Positions 1-11,634 are shown, counted from the stretch's first letter. The stretch: DNA of 64,000 nucleotides from Prochilodus magdalenae (GCA_024036415.1 JAMWET010003602.1:124001-188000); one strand, 5' to 3'. Made by a program: numbers and translations. The notes: generated by a model from the sequence alone, not told the origin.

Positions 1-440
1 GAACCAGCGCCACCCCAGTCATGCTAATTCAGCACAGACACAATAGGGCCATGGTTCGGGGCCAGCATGGACGTCCGGGCCTGTGCTCTGTGGGACCCCC
101 AGGGGCCCCCCACATGAAGCCGAGGAAGACAGCAGATGTCATGGCTGCTGTGTTGTGGACCACCCCTCCCTTTCCCTGGCCCCCCTGCCCTGGGGCTGTG
201 TGCAGTGTAAGCTGAGTGAGGGGGAGAGAGGGACAGATGGCAGGGGGTGAGGAGAGATGGAGAGACGAGGAGAGAGAGCCCGAGAACGCAGTCACGCTGC
301 CAACACCGCAGCCGTAGACGTGTAGGACATGTTTACCTCTGTGGATTGAAACCTACGAGCGCGCCCTTTAATGTTTATGGGCTTTATGTGTTTAGACTGT
401 TAATGACGGAGTGATGCACGCACACACAGGAACGGAGAAC
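1..440. promoter_or_regulatory. GC-rich non-coding block, candidate regulatory element
   Basis: The first 440 bases are richer in G+C and CpG than the AT-rich DNA that follows and contain no low-complexity repeat. Visible motifs are an octamer-like ATGCTAAT near base 22 next to a SOX-type ACAATAG near base 40, and a purine-rich run around 220-275. Open frames of 64 and 88 codons lie here on opposite strands, but neither resembles a known protein or has splice context that I can support. I infer a possible enhancer; it could equally be an exon of an unrecognised flanking gene. Confidence 0.25.
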
Positions 441-2045
441 AACAGGAACTAAACCTGTGTTCTTCTAACTGTATTCTAGAATACACAGGCATATTTATAT
501 TTGCCATATGTCTACAATACCAATGCATGCTTTTACTGGGAGAGCCAATACGTTTTTGGGTGTCAGCGTTGGACACCGCTGTACGCTAGTGTTCAGTTGA
601 CTGCTGAACTCTTATAAAATGCTCCCCAAAAGACTTTACACTGGAATTCAATTTTGTGTTTTAAAGGGTACATACCCTTTTTTCAGCTTTCTGTATCTTT
701 ACTACTTTAGGTTTCTTTACCTCTCTTTAGATTCATTCTAACATATGTGTGATTGTTTTAGTGGTTGTACCATTAAGTCCGATATAATCGCTGTCCAGAA
801 ACAGTATCTCCAAAACAGTAACTTTACAGGAAAGGTCAAAATCTCAGTTGAATTTGAATGAAAGTCTAAGAAACCAGGTTTTTTTCCAAGCTAATTTTGA
901 TCATTCTGTTGGTCCATTCATCATGAAAGTGGTCGCAGCATGTAAATAGCAGCTTCCGTGTTCAAATTATGCATAAAAGTAAAAAACAAATTTGATTTCC
1001 ATTGGATAGCAACAACGTAATGTATGTAAATACAACACAGCCGATTAGCAGTTCTCATTCAATAAGCAGTGTAGACTGAAACACTCCTTATAACTTCAGT
1101 GTGAATGGATTACTTACTGTAGGCTGAACCGGCAGATTTGTGACATCACAAAAACAAAACACTGTTTTTGCAATGCAGGCCTTGTCCACACACATGTGTG
1201 TAAGATAGCCATAGTGTTCTTGGTGTTTTGTTTCCAGATGTGCTTTAGGTCAGTGAAGGCAGGCCAGGGTCAGGATATTCAGAAACTCTGGTCAGTGTTG
1301 TCGCGTGGACAGGGATAATGGAGTGTTTGGCTTGTAATGTTGAGTGTGCACCATTATCTCTGTTGTGTAGTGCTGGTTCTAACATTGATTACAGGACTCG
1401 TTACATGTTTACAGATAAACACGCTGTTACTCTTACACTAACTGAAGGACAGAGCCCTCAACACAGACCCTGCCACCCACCTCACCAGATTGGAAGAGAT
1501 CCAGGTAGACCTCTTATTGTTGGGACAGTTTTGAACATGAAGTGGTACTACATCGAACTAGCTTATTTGAAGTAAGTGAGAGATATTTGTTGTTCCATGA
1601 CTGCATTTATGATACATATGATGTGTATTTATACACTCATTGGTTGGAAGATGTGGCCACTGTTGGAATGATAAACAGCATTCACCAGATTTTCATGCTC
1701 CCTCTGGATTCACATGATTTTAGATTCAAGTTCAGGTTACTGAGGGTAGTAAATTACAGATTCATAAAGCTCATTTTGTCCAGTTATGAAGCTATAAAAA
1801 TACTTTTAAGATAAAAAAAATTAGACAAATCACAATCAACTACTTTATTACTGTATGTGTTTAAACAGTGGGACACACCAGGGATTCACAAGCTGCTGCA
1901 TTAAAGCAAAATAAGACCAACACTGCTGTATTATACAAGATGTTCTCTATATATCTTTTGTTCTTTTTTCTTATCCATCTTTTTCTTCTTCTTCTTCTTT
2001 TTCTTCTTTTCTTTTTGTTCTCCATATTTATCTTTCAATAGCAAA
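441..2045. other. AT-rich intergenic DNA with one dispersed-repeat copy
   Basis: No gene is recognisable. About 780-1000 resembles 61396-61600 and, over a short piece, 28305-28375: all share the order 'ATTCATCATGA', a piece ending 'GCAGC', then 'GTGTTCAAAT'. This marks an old dispersed repeat. Around 1960-2025 is a pyrimidine-rich TTC/TTTC tract. Open frames at 1318-1575 and 1542-1814 overlap each other, have no coding signature and are not called. Confidence 0.5.
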
Positions 2046-2568
2046 CATATATCAATAGCTTAGCAACCACTTGGCATACCCAGCTTCAATCATGATTAGT
2101 CTATTAGAAACATCCAGTCAACCATGCAGGTTACCAGAGCAACCATGTAGCAAAATCATAGCAATCAGCTGGGCTACAATAGCAACCACATAGTAACACC
2201 TTAGCAAGCACCTGGGATACAATAGAAAGCACATAGCAACAACCTAGCTACCAGCTTGTATACAATAGCAAGCACATAGTCACACCCTAATATCCAGCTG
2301 TGATGCCATAGACACCACATAGCAACACCCTAGCAGCCATCTGATATATTGTAGCAACCACCTAGTAACACCCTAGCAACCCTCTAGCAACCACCTGGGA
2401 TACAATAGCGAGCCCATAGCAACACCTTAGAAACCAGCAAGGATACCATAGCAACCACATAGCAACACCCTAGCAACCAGCTAAGATACCTTAGCAATCA
2501 CATAGAAACACCTTAGGAACCATCTAGGATATTGTAGCAACCACCTAGCAACACTCTGGTATTCAAAT
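2046..2568. repeat. AGCAAC-type degenerate tandem array
   Basis: About 520 bases repeat the phrases 'TAGCAACCACATAGCAACAC' and 'CCTAGCAACCAGCT' followed by 'GGATACxATAGCAA'. The unit is roughly 45-55 bases with many substitutions. It is a diverged minisatellite with no coding potential. Confidence 0.8.
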
Positions 2569-2673
2569 GAACATTCAGACAAACATTCAGACAAACATTC
2601 AGTTAAACGCTTAGATAAACATTCAGACAAACATTCAGTTAAACGCTTAGATAAACATTCAGACGAACATTCA
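2569..2673. repeat. 36-bp minisatellite, about three copies
   Basis: A 36-base unit built from ACAAACATTC plus a variant half ending TTAAACGCTTAGAT repeats here. Because 36 is divisible by three, the minus strand stays open with a 12-residue period (ECLSKRLTECLS), which explains the 77-codon minus-strand frame at 2481-2714. That frame is not called as a gene. Confidence 0.8.
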
Positions 2674-2943
2674 AAATGGAAGCTTCTTTTAACTGAAAGC
2701 GGTTGGCTGCTCACTGGACATAATTTAGATTTCCTAAAAATTCCATATAATTTTGTTATATCCAGTTATTAAATCTGCCTTATATGTAAGACATATTAAG
2801 ACGTACCAAGTAATACACCAAATGCTGGAAGTCACCCTGTGACAAAGACAAAGTTGTTAACTAAGCCTACCACTATCTTACTGAGAGATCTTTAAGACCG
2901 ACACTGAAGAATGTAAGAAAAGCATGATGGGGTTTCTTTCCGC

Positions 2944-2976
2944 TTGTTTGTTTGTTTGTTTGTTTGTTTGTTTGTT
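2944..2976. repeat. (GTTT)n microsatellite
   Basis: About eight uninterrupted TTTG/GTTT tetranucleotides. The surrounding 2674-3240 holds no recognisable gene. Confidence 0.9.
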
Positions 2977-3240
2977 GGGGGTGATTTTGAATAGAGGAAG
3001 CAGCTGCTAAGTCAACACGGGTGGCGCTCCTTGAAAGGCTCTGAATGGGGTTATATCGCCATCTAGTGTTGAGATGAAAATGTGTTGACTTTCACTTTTT
3101 CTCCATTCATCATCCACGTGGTTTGTCTGTAGTAGGTCTCCCGAATGTGGGCCAGGGCGTCTGGAAAAGAGACACACACAGGCAGCACACAGTCTAAGAA
3201 CCATCCATCATTACAGGCATAAACACTTTTCTGTGGCAGA

Positions 3241-3660
3241 AAAACAGCGTCCGAGAGGAGTTCTGATACTTACAGGGGAATTCCACCAATTTAACAGTTC
3301 TATAGAACTGAACGGTTAAGATGTAAACAGAGTCATTCAGAGTGGTCTGCTGTCAAATGCTCTGTTCTGGGGAGTCAGGATTGTTCACTGTGATGGTGAA
3401 AGGAACCAGACATCCAAGTCCAGCTCTAAAAGCTCCCTCCCAGAAAGTTATTACATAAAGTGGTTCTGAATTCGCTGCCTAATGCCTTAAACATAGTTTA
3501 TGGGTGATTTCAAATAAAGATTTACGATGACTGTTTCTTTCCCTTTCTACACATTAAACCTAGTCTATGATTAAATTGCAGTTTCAGTGGAGATTTATCT
3601 TTTTTAGTCTAGGTTTAAGATTAATCTTGGTCTGGGAAACTGGGAATGGTTCTTCATACA
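3241..3660. repeat. Dispersed repeat copy (family also near 11.4 and 25.45 kb)
   Basis: Phrases such as GGAATTCCACCA, GATGTAAACA with AGTCATTCAG, and GGAACCAGACATCC recur at 25453-25620 and 11440-11490. The 3' part (3555-3645) has the alternating 'CTAGTCTATGATTAA / TAATCTTGGTCTGGGAAA' motif often seen at ends of fish interspersed repeats. The element type is not identified. Confidence 0.5.
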
Positions 3661-3789
3661 AGAAGAACCACAATCATTAAGTAAAAAATGGTTCCATAAA
3701 TGCCAGAAAGGCCTTGTTCACACTGTGGTAGAATAAGATTTGGGAATCAAGTCATGTCAAGTTGTGAAATTTCTTCACCACTAAATATT

Positions 3790-4270
3790 TCACAGTGAAC
3801 TGTCAGCGGTATTACCACAAAGTGGAAGTGATCGACAGTGGAAGGGAAAAACAGTGGAAGGGAATGACAGCAACTCAGCCATTAAGTGGTAGCCTATGCA
3901 AAATGACAGAGTGGGTCCAGCAGATGCTGAGGTGCATAGCGTACAGAGGTCACCAACTTTCTGCAGAGCCAATCGCTACAGACCTCCAAACTTTACACGA
4001 CCTTCAGATTAGCTCAGGAACAGTGCATGGGGAGCTTCATGGAATGGGTTTCTATGGCCATCAGCCATCACCAAGCACAAATGCAAAGTGTGGCAAAGCA
4101 TGCTGCCACAGCACTCTAGAGCAGTGGAGATGTGTTCTCTGGAGTGATACCTTTGGGATGAATTAGAGTGGAGAACGCAAGCCAGGCTTTCTCGTCTAAC
4201 ATCAGTGTCTGACGTCACAAATGCGCTTCTCAATGAATGGCTTATTCCCATAAACGTTGTGGGTTCCTAG
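3790..4270 (+). mobile_element. Degenerate Tc1-like transposase fragment
   Basis: The plus frame 3795-4166 contains pieces typical of Tc1-type transposases: a DNA-binding-domain part with ISSGTVHGELHGMGFYG, then TLEQWRCVLWSD, where the last D is the expected catalytic aspartate of the DDE domain. The frame then stops at a TAG near 4164 and the rest of the catalytic domain is missing. Compared with a full Tc1 transposase of about 340 residues this is a dead fragment. No clear terminal inverted repeats were located. Confidence 0.75.
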
Positions 4271-4600
4271 AAGAGTTGAAACTGTTATAGCTGCAAAGGG
4301 TGGGCCGGCATCATATTAAACCCTGTGGATTAAGAATGGGATGTCACTCAAGTTCATATGCATGTGAAGGCAGACGAGCCAATATGTCTGAAAACATAGT
4401 GTATGTGATTTAAATCCAAATTACTGTCCAGACCATCAAAACCAATCTAGATACAACCTGGATATGTCATAAACCGGATTTTGGCTTGTAATCTGAAAAG
4501 TCCAATGTGACTCCCCATAACACTCATATAAACACATCTGGAAGTTTCAATGGCCTTGTTTCCACACTGTAGCCCTTTGCAATATTCACTCACATACCAA
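4271..4600. other. Intergenic, nothing recognised
   Basis: Unique-looking AT-rich sequence between the transposase fragment and the TCAC array; no reading frame or structured element seen. Confidence 0.5.
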
Positions 4601-5430
4601 CTTGTTTATTCTTTTACTCACTCACTCACTCACTCACTCACTCACTCACTCACTCACTCACTCACTCACTGACCCACTCACTTACTCACTCTCTCACTTA
4701 CTCATATGTACACTAACTCAGTTGAATATCATTTACAATATCATCAACTCTATATTCACACACTCCCAAATTTACTCTCACTCCTTTACTCCTTTATTCA
4801 CTCACTCACTCACTTATTGAGTCATTTAGTCCAACTCACACACTAACGGATTCACACATTCATTCATTAATATATTCATTCTCATGCATAGGCATTAATT
4901 CCCTCATCCACTCACCAATTCACCATTCCCTTGCACATTCATTTATTTGATCACTCACTTTCTCACTCTTTCACTTTTTCATTAACACACTCGATTTTTC
5001 ACCCATTTATTCACTTACACATTCATTTATCAACTCATTCATTCACACCTTTACCAACTCACTCTTGTTTACCCACTCACTCACTCATTCATTTATTCCT
5101 GTTGCTGCACACTTATTAAAGTCCCCCTTTCAATCACCAATTCACCCATTTACCAATTTTCTCCTTCATTAACTCACTCGCCAAGTTATGAAATTACTGT
5201 CTCACGCACACATTTACTCATTCATTCATTATTAAGTAATTTACTTATTCACACCTTCATTCTCACTGACTGTTTCATTCATTTATTCCCTCTGTTGCAC
5301 ACCTACTGTAACTCACTCACCCGTTCACTCCTTCATTAACTCACTCAGCAGTTTAATCCTTAGTTACCTTATTCGCCAGCTCACTCCTTCATTAATTCAC
5401 TTTCACTCAATTCAACTTTTATTAACGTAC
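4601..5430 (+). repeat. TCAC-type tetranucleotide array
   Basis: A pure (TCAC)n run at about 4614-4671 grades into a degenerate mix of CTCA, CATTCATT and TTCACTCA units over 800 bases. The open frames with Ser-Leu-Thr-His repeats (4602-4820, 4931-5119) are by-products of the repeat and are not genes. Confidence 0.9.
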
Positions 5431-5580
5431 TTTTTTTTGTTCACTGTGTTACCCTGCAGCCTTACTTAACACCCGTACTGCACAAGCCAATACTGCAGTA
5501 ATGATTAAGGAATGGCATAGTCCTACCCCTCAGCTTTTACTCTAACCCCCTTCTCTGCCTTCTAACCCCCAACTCTGACC

Positions 5581-6270
5581 ATTCTTAGCTAATCTAGCGA
5601 TAACTGAACAGCATAGGTCATATCGTTCGCTATACACTGAGCTTTAAGAGCACATCTCAGCGGCTTTATGAGATATATAATACTGCATGGGTTGGAATGG
5701 TGTTCATTACTTATAGAAATGCCTGTAGTTTGACCGTTCAGATGATGTAACATCTCCATTTTGCAGCGCGGGCGAGCTGTCTGCGCCTCTCTTGACTTTT
5801 TGAACTCCTCTCGGTTCCCCCACGACTCCAGCCGTCTAAAGCACTTCATATATCAAACACGGGTGAGAAGAGAAAAGACGATGATGGCTTTTCTGCTTGG
5901 CTGGCTCAGTGGCATAATGAGCACATTATCCTCCTGCACTGCAGGGCCACGCTGGCTTTTCCTGCACTTTCAATATTCACAGCCTGCCACTATTCAAAAG
6001 GACACGAACAGAGAGATTTCATAACCAGAGCTTTTCTTTTCCTTTGTCTGATCGTATGGAAAAGCTCAGGCTGCTTTAACGATGCTCTCTGCTCGCCTCG
6101 CTCCCCTGAAGCCTCCTCCGGCTGCCGTGTGATGTGGCAGGCAGGCGGTGGAAGAGTTTATGATGATGGATCACAGCACTCTCAACAGTTCAGTTTTACT
6201 CCACTACGGATAAACTCTCTGAAAGCGCGATCAAGCAGGCTTTTTAAATGTGAGTCTCATGAAGCATGCT
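5581..6270. promoter_or_regulatory. Candidate conserved non-coding block
   Basis: This stretch sits between two TCAC arrays yet is complex, balanced in composition and free of simple repeats. It holds short CpG-containing pieces (around 5765-5860 and 6085-6130), homeobox-type sites (GCATAATGAG, CATTAC) and an E-box. Frames of 86, 87 and 67 codons cross it in both directions, do not look like a known protein and contain no convincing exon. I infer a cis-regulatory element; conservation cannot be tested here. Confidence 0.3.
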
Positions 6271-6284
6271 TGCAACTCTCTCAC

Positions 6285-7215
6285 CTCCTCATTCCTTTAC
6301 CTTCTACCTGTCTTCCCTCTCTCCCTCCCTGATTCACTCACTCATTCTCTTCATTATTCACTCTCTGGTTCACTTACTAACTAATTCACAGAGTAGTTCC
6401 GTCCCACAATTACTCACTCTGCCATTCACTATTTGATTGACTCATTTATTGAATCACTCAGTCGAATATTCATTCATTCACTCGCTTACTCATTCTCTCT
6501 TGAACTCCCTCATTCAGTCACACACTTATCAGTTCACTCTTTCACTCACACCATTTCACTGCTTTAACTTACTCACTCCCTCATTATCACCCTTATTCAC
6601 TCACACACTTATCAATTCACTCACTCACTCACTCACTTACCCACTCTCTCACATACCATTTCACTGCTTCATTAATTTACTCACTCCCTCATTATCTCCC
6701 TTATTCACTCACACACTTATCAATTCACTCACTCACTCACCCACTCACTCATCATTTCACTGCTTCATTAATTTACTTACTCCCTCATTATCTACCTTAT
6801 TCACTCACACACTTATCAATTCACTCACTCACTCACTCACTCACCATTTCACTGCTTTATTAACTTACTCACTCCCTCATTATCTCCCTTATTCACTCAC
6901 ACACTTCAGTTCACTCTCACTCACTCACTCACTCACCATTTTACTTTATTAACTTACTCAATAACTCAGTTGGATATTCATTCACTCACTCACTTACACA
7001 CTTCCTCATTAACTCTTTCACTCACTCCTTTACCTACTTATTCACTCATTCACCTTTTCATTTACACTAGTCCAACCCCAATGGACTTCATTCTTCATGC
7101 TCTCGCTCTCTAGCTCATTTACACATTATTTCCCTCACACGCTTTTTCCCCCACATTCACTCACTCACGCTCTCACAGTCTAACTCACATATTCATTCAT
7201 ATACATCTTATATGT
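6285..7215 (+). repeat. Second TCAC array with ~96-bp higher-order unit
   Basis: Degenerate TCAC/CATT repeats as at 4.6-5.4 kb. Between about 6545 and 6960 the array shows a higher-order period of roughly 90-105 bases: each unit begins TTTCACTGCTT, passes through TCCCTCATTATC and ACACACTTATCAATTCAC, and ends in (TCAC)n. Copies start near 6553, 6659, 6755, 6846 and (truncated) 6938. The 171-codon frame over this block is repeat-derived. Confidence 0.85.
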
Positions 7216-7560
7216 AGGGTATAATTCCTAAATAAAGATCCTATAATGTATGTTTGCAGTCTTAAGCTCAGTTTTGAACTGAAGATAAATACAGACCTGT
7301 TATCAAATACCATTTTATTGGTAGTGTTAACATACAGGGCATACAGGCCATTAGTCATGTATGTGTTCTTAATAATCTCTTAATCTTGTATGTAAGGTGC
7401 TTTAACCTAAACTGAATGGAAATCTACCAACATCCATACATCATAATCAACACTGATCACTAACTGGAAATGATGGTGGCTAGCTATCTGTCTCGCATTT
7501 CAGCACCAAGGACAGAGACATATGTGCCTCTCCTTACTCTGAAGTTTACTGAACAGAAAA
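7216..7560. other. Intergenic, nothing recognised
   Basis: AT-rich sequence without identifiable gene, repeat unit or transposon similarity. Confidence 0.5.
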
Positions 7561-7584
7561 TGAGTCACCAGTGACTGAAACATA

Positions 7585-7880
7585 CCTAATAGTGTGCAAT
7601 GCCTCCACAAGCACCAACAACAGCCAAAGCTTTCTGGATGTAGGCCACATTAATGTTCAGACGCAATGTTGCATCAAAGAATTGTACAGTTGGGGTAGAT
7701 TTGGCGGATGCCTTTCCTGGCACTGAGATTTTAGCCACTGCTGGTAGACCCCAATGACCCTACGCTTCAATACACCTGCAGATTCAGCTACATCTGCTTT
7801 TGAGCCATTATCCATACATGGAACAAGACATTCACTGCACTGTAGCACCTCTTCTCAAACTATGAATCCTATCACTCACA
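7585..7880 (-). mobile_element. Tc1-like element fragment, 'family B'
   Basis: The minus frame 7657-7848 contains VAESAGVLKRRVIGVYQQWLK, which has the helix-turn-helix spacing of a Tc1-type DNA-binding domain. The same DNA recurs at 24178-24500 (same orientation), 58900-59230 (opposite orientation) and 62190-62300; all share TTTCTGGATGTAGGCCACAT and ACACCTGCAGATTCA or its complement. No copy keeps a catalytic domain. All four are remnants of one transposon family. Confidence 0.65.
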
Positions 7881-10110
7881 CCCCACAGGTATTACAGTTT
7901 TTCTCAGTCGATTTTGTTAATTTCTCAGATCAGAATTGAAATTCTCAAAACTGTTCATTCAATCTCCACATCCCTTTGTCACTTGTGCACATCATACTAG
8001 CATTTCTCATTGTGTTTCACATTTTGCAAATGCTTTTGTACATTCATGCAAATGGTCTTGTACAACTGTCTGCTGTTTTTTGCATTATCGAATGCTTATG
8101 TCATGTTTATCAAAATGTGTTCTACTGATTGTCTGTTGAATTGTCTTACCCTCCAAAACATCTAGGCTTTAGGTCATTGCCTAGGTCATTATATGCAAAG
8201 GTGCTGAACATGTTGTCATAATCATTCAGGCATAATTTGTACATTTCTGTGAAACATTTTTGGCAGATTTTGGTCATTTATCCTAAATTGATTCAATTGT
8301 TCTCATCTGAATCTTGGCATTCAGTTAAAGGGATTTTGTGATGGTTTAGATCAACCAGTGGTCAAACAGCTCTCAACCATAGGTCAGTGGTGCATCTCAT
8401 GAACCTTTAATTGACAAACATATATATATAGACACTAAACACTGCTGTGTCACAAACTCTCACAACGGAAAGACAAGGTCGTGTACAAGGTGAACAGCCA
8501 ATAAGAAGGGTAAGGGTGTGTGGTGGAAGGTTGAGGGAACAAAACAGAGGAAGAGGTAGGAAAGTCCATGCCCATAAGTTTGTCCCAGATGAAATTGGGA
8601 TTTAAATCTTGGTCCTACAATGGCTGAAGCTAGACGCCCGGTGCAGCTGAGCATTGAAAGAACAACTGTGTCTTCAATCGTTCAAACATTTCACAGAGAA
8701 AACAGGTATGCAGTTCAGTAATGTGCGCTCTGCTGTAATGCCGCACACTGACATACATTTTGAAATGTTATTCAATCTGTTTTGCATTGTTGCATTCTTA
8801 TACATATACAACTACAGGACTAGCTCAGAGGTCCCATAACACCTCAACAAGAACAGGCTGTATGCGGTATGCTCATAGCAAATAATGCCATAAGGCTGAG
8901 GGAGATCCAGCAAGCCATTATACAGGACAACAATGTTTTTCAAAATATTCAATCTGTAAGCATCTCCACCATTGACCGGGTTCTGAGATGACACCAGATG
9001 AGCATAAAACAGCTGTGCAGAGTTCCATTTCAAGAAATGGTGACAGGGAGAAAGAGCTACAGTACCAGTATGTACAGGTAAAACCCTTGTGCATACTGAC
9101 ATATCTGCAATGGCTGAAATGTATGTAACTGTTTCTTTTCCAAAATGAACATTTATGTATACTTTATTGTTCCTTTTGTGCTGTAGCGTATCATGGAGTC
9201 ATGTGTAACTTTGTGCTGTGTGTAAGATTGTATTTTGTTTGTACAGGGGTACAGGGGTTGTGTACAGGGCTTGGACAATGAAACTGAAACACCTGTCATT
9301 TTAGTGTGGGAGGTTTCATGGCTAAATTGGACCAGCCTGGTGGCCATTCATTAATTGCACATTGCACCATTAAGAGCAGAGTGTGAAGGTTCAGTTAGCA
9401 GGTAAGAGCACAGTTCTGCTCAAAATACTGCAATGCACACAACATTACAGGTGACATACCAGAGTTCAAAAGAGGACAAGTTGTTGGTGCACGTCTGGCT
9501 GGCGCATCTGTGACCAAGACAGCAAGTCTTTGTGATGTATCAAGAGCCACGGTATCCAGGGTAATGTCAGCATACCACCAAGAAGGACGAACCTCCACCA
9601 GCATCACGTAGTGACCTGGCCACTATCCTGCAAGAAGAATGGCTTAAAATCCCTCTGACCACTGTGCAGGACTTGTATATGTCATTCCCAAGACGAACTG
9701 ACGCTGTATTGGCCACAAAAGGAGGCCCTACACCATACTAATAAATGATTGTGGTCTAAAACCAGGTGTTTCAGCTTCATTGTCCAACCCCTGTACCGTT
9801 TCAATGGAAATGCCACAGAATGTGCAGCGTTCTTAGAATCAAAAGCTTAGCTAGTTTCCATCCGAATATACTTACAGTGTACACTGTTGCACTGACAACA
9901 TGACTAAGTATTTTGACTGCCTTGTTTATAGGCAATGACACACAGACTGGACATTCTGATGGCACTGACAAGTTGATTGACATAAATATTTCCTTTTAAG
10001 GCAAAAACAAAGCATTCTGAGTGAGGTACATGCTTGTGCAGGTATTTCATTGAGTTTTGCTGTTTTGAGAAATGTGATGTTACTACCACCTTAAATATGC
10101 AATGTGACGA
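7881..10110 (+). mobile_element. IS630/Tc1-like transposon, internally degraded, with a nested element
   Basis: Translation of the plus strand at about 8520-8715 gives a degraded DNA-binding region (RGRGRK..., then VPDEIG). At 8855-9081 it gives ANNAIRLREIQQAI, STIDRVLR and KQLCRVPF in the order seen in fish IS630/Tc1-like transposases. The coding piece ends near 9081 at a consensus donor (CAG/GTAAAA) and could resume after TGCTGTAG at 9187 (RIMES), suggesting that the element carried its own intron. Stops and frameshifts interrupt it and the catalytic DDE part is gone. AT-rich ends near 7890-7955 and 10045-10095 share 'TTCTCAAAAC' in inverted orientation and may be terminal repeats. A separate element has inserted at 9265-9793. 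Confidence 0.6.
9265..9793 (+). mobile_element. 529-bp Tc1-type non-autonomous element with intact TIRs and TA duplication
   Basis: The left end reads CAGGGCTTGGACAATGAAAC and the right end is its near-perfect inverted complement (about 28 of 31 bases match). Both ends are flanked by TA (9263-9264 and 9794-9795), the Tc1/mariner target-site duplication. Inside, the plus strand encodes FKRGQVVGARLAGASVTKTA followed by SRATVSRVMSAY, a helix-turn-helix typical of Tc1-type DNA-binding domains, and then a stop. The catalytic domain is deleted, so the element can only move if a transposase is supplied in trans. It lies inside the older IS630/Tc1-like element. Confidence 0.85.
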
Positions 10111-10765
10111 CTTGTTTGTCTGGTGGCTTATCATCTGTGAAGATACATTTTTTTTTTTTTTAAGTGCCTTTCACGCTTTTAAGGAGGTGAGGGGGGTTCT
10201 GCTGGCTGCACTTACATAGTTACACACTATTCATGTAACAATGTCTGTGGCATGTGATGTAGTTAGCTTATTAAACACATTGATGTTTCCTTGTACTTAG
10301 AGAAAGAATGAAAGCCATATTGAGTGTAAGCAAGTAGAAGGAAAAGAGTGAGTGCTTGAGCTTCCATTGTAAGTGTATTTCAAGTCAATAGTTTAATTTG
10401 TTAGAAATAAAGACATGACCGTGAGTGGTGCTTAACAGTACACTACAAACATGGCAGATGCGCATGGGCTGAAAAGTCTTGGCCAGTCATTACACCCAAT
10501 GTGTGCACACAAAGTCATCCCTGTCCTAAAAATACATGTATTTGGTCCATTTTTACTTTTGTGCATCATTTGGACACAGCAGCTGCTATTTATACTGTTG
10601 CACAGACCAACAGAAATGGCCCAAAACTGCTTGGAAAAGGTTCCGCTGACCTACCTTAAACCTAAATAAGGCTTCTGCCCTCTCCAGTAAAGTTGCTGTT
10701 TTGGAGATACTTGATTTATTTGGGGTACTTTGGAATTTTAGTTTGTTTATTTGTTTATTTATATA
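10111..10765. other. Intergenic, nothing recognised
   Basis: Contains a poly(T) run near 10147-10161 and otherwise unremarkable AT-rich DNA. No supported gene. Confidence 0.5.
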
Positions 10766-11272
10766 CTACATGTCAAGATGTGATGGCAGGAGGTCATTCA
10801 GAAGACCCTGCTCTGAGTCACGACCTTTGAGAACCCGTGGGCAGCCACTTTGCTGTCCACTGCGGGTGTTAATGCTTTCTATGACATTCTCCCGGTATAC
10901 ACATGTCATTGTGGACTGAGGAATGTTAAATGCAAATGGAATGTTTCATCCGTCTGGCACCCACCATCATGCCTCTTTCAAACTGCGATAATTAACGTCG
11001 CCTTGCCATGAGAACGCTGGCCAATGTTCAACCCCACCCACAAGATAACACCTCACTACTTCTACAGATGTGAGCGTTCCCAAGCCATGCCCTGAGGCAG
11101 CACTACAATACATAAACAATGTACAAACTGCTATCCCATTACTTTTGGCATGTCGGTGTATGTGTGCATCCATGGCAGGTGATGTCAAGTTGAGCATAAG
11201 CACTCTTTTTATAGAAGTGATGACTTGACATGACAGGATGTAATTCAGGAAACCCTGCTCTGACTTTGGAAG
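10766..11272. repeat. Dispersed repeat copy flanked by direct-repeat segments
   Basis: Part of 10840-11160 matches 37570-37820 in reverse complement; for example AATGCTTTCTATGACATTC here and its complement near 37706. The region ends with ACTTTTGGCATGTCGGTGTA, whose complement starts the copy at 31190. Similar segments reading 'CCCTGCTCTGA' after 'GGAGGTCATTCAG' or 'GATGTAATTCAG' occur at about 10768-10820 and 11225-11268, so the copy may have landed in, or duplicated, its flank. Family unnamed. Confidence 0.5.
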
Positions 11273-11634
11273 CTAGTAACATAACAGGACGTTCAACTGA
11301 GGTTTATTATTTACATTTCCAACTCTAATCAATTTTAATAACTGTATGTGAAACAATAAGTCAACCCTAGTCCACCAGACTAACAAAATCAGTTACAGTG
11401 CTTTCAAATGACATATTTCATCACTGAAGCCTTACAGAACCAGAATGTTACACAGTGGTGGTGATGGGAACCAGACATCCACAGACATCCCAACACTATA
11501 AATGACTTGCATTTCAGTTGTTGACTTGTGCAGGAATTTTTGAGAAACTGGTGTAACTCACCTATAAGAAAAGACTTACACCAGCATGGAATACATTTCC
11601 AAGCCTCTCATGGCACTTAAGATGAAATAAAACT
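11273..11634. other. Intergenic with a short dispersed-repeat match
   Basis: Only the segment near 11440-11490 (GGGAACCAGACATCC) is recognisable, as a partial copy of the 3.24-3.66 kb repeat family. Confidence 0.45.

Noticed and set aside
6437..6952. 171-codon Ser/Thr/Leu/His-rich frame
   Set aside because: Translation of a TCAC/CATT array; composition fully explained by the repeat.
4601..7215. CRISPR-like array
   Set aside because: Repeats are tetranucleotide-based and contiguous, without unique spacers, in a vertebrate genome.
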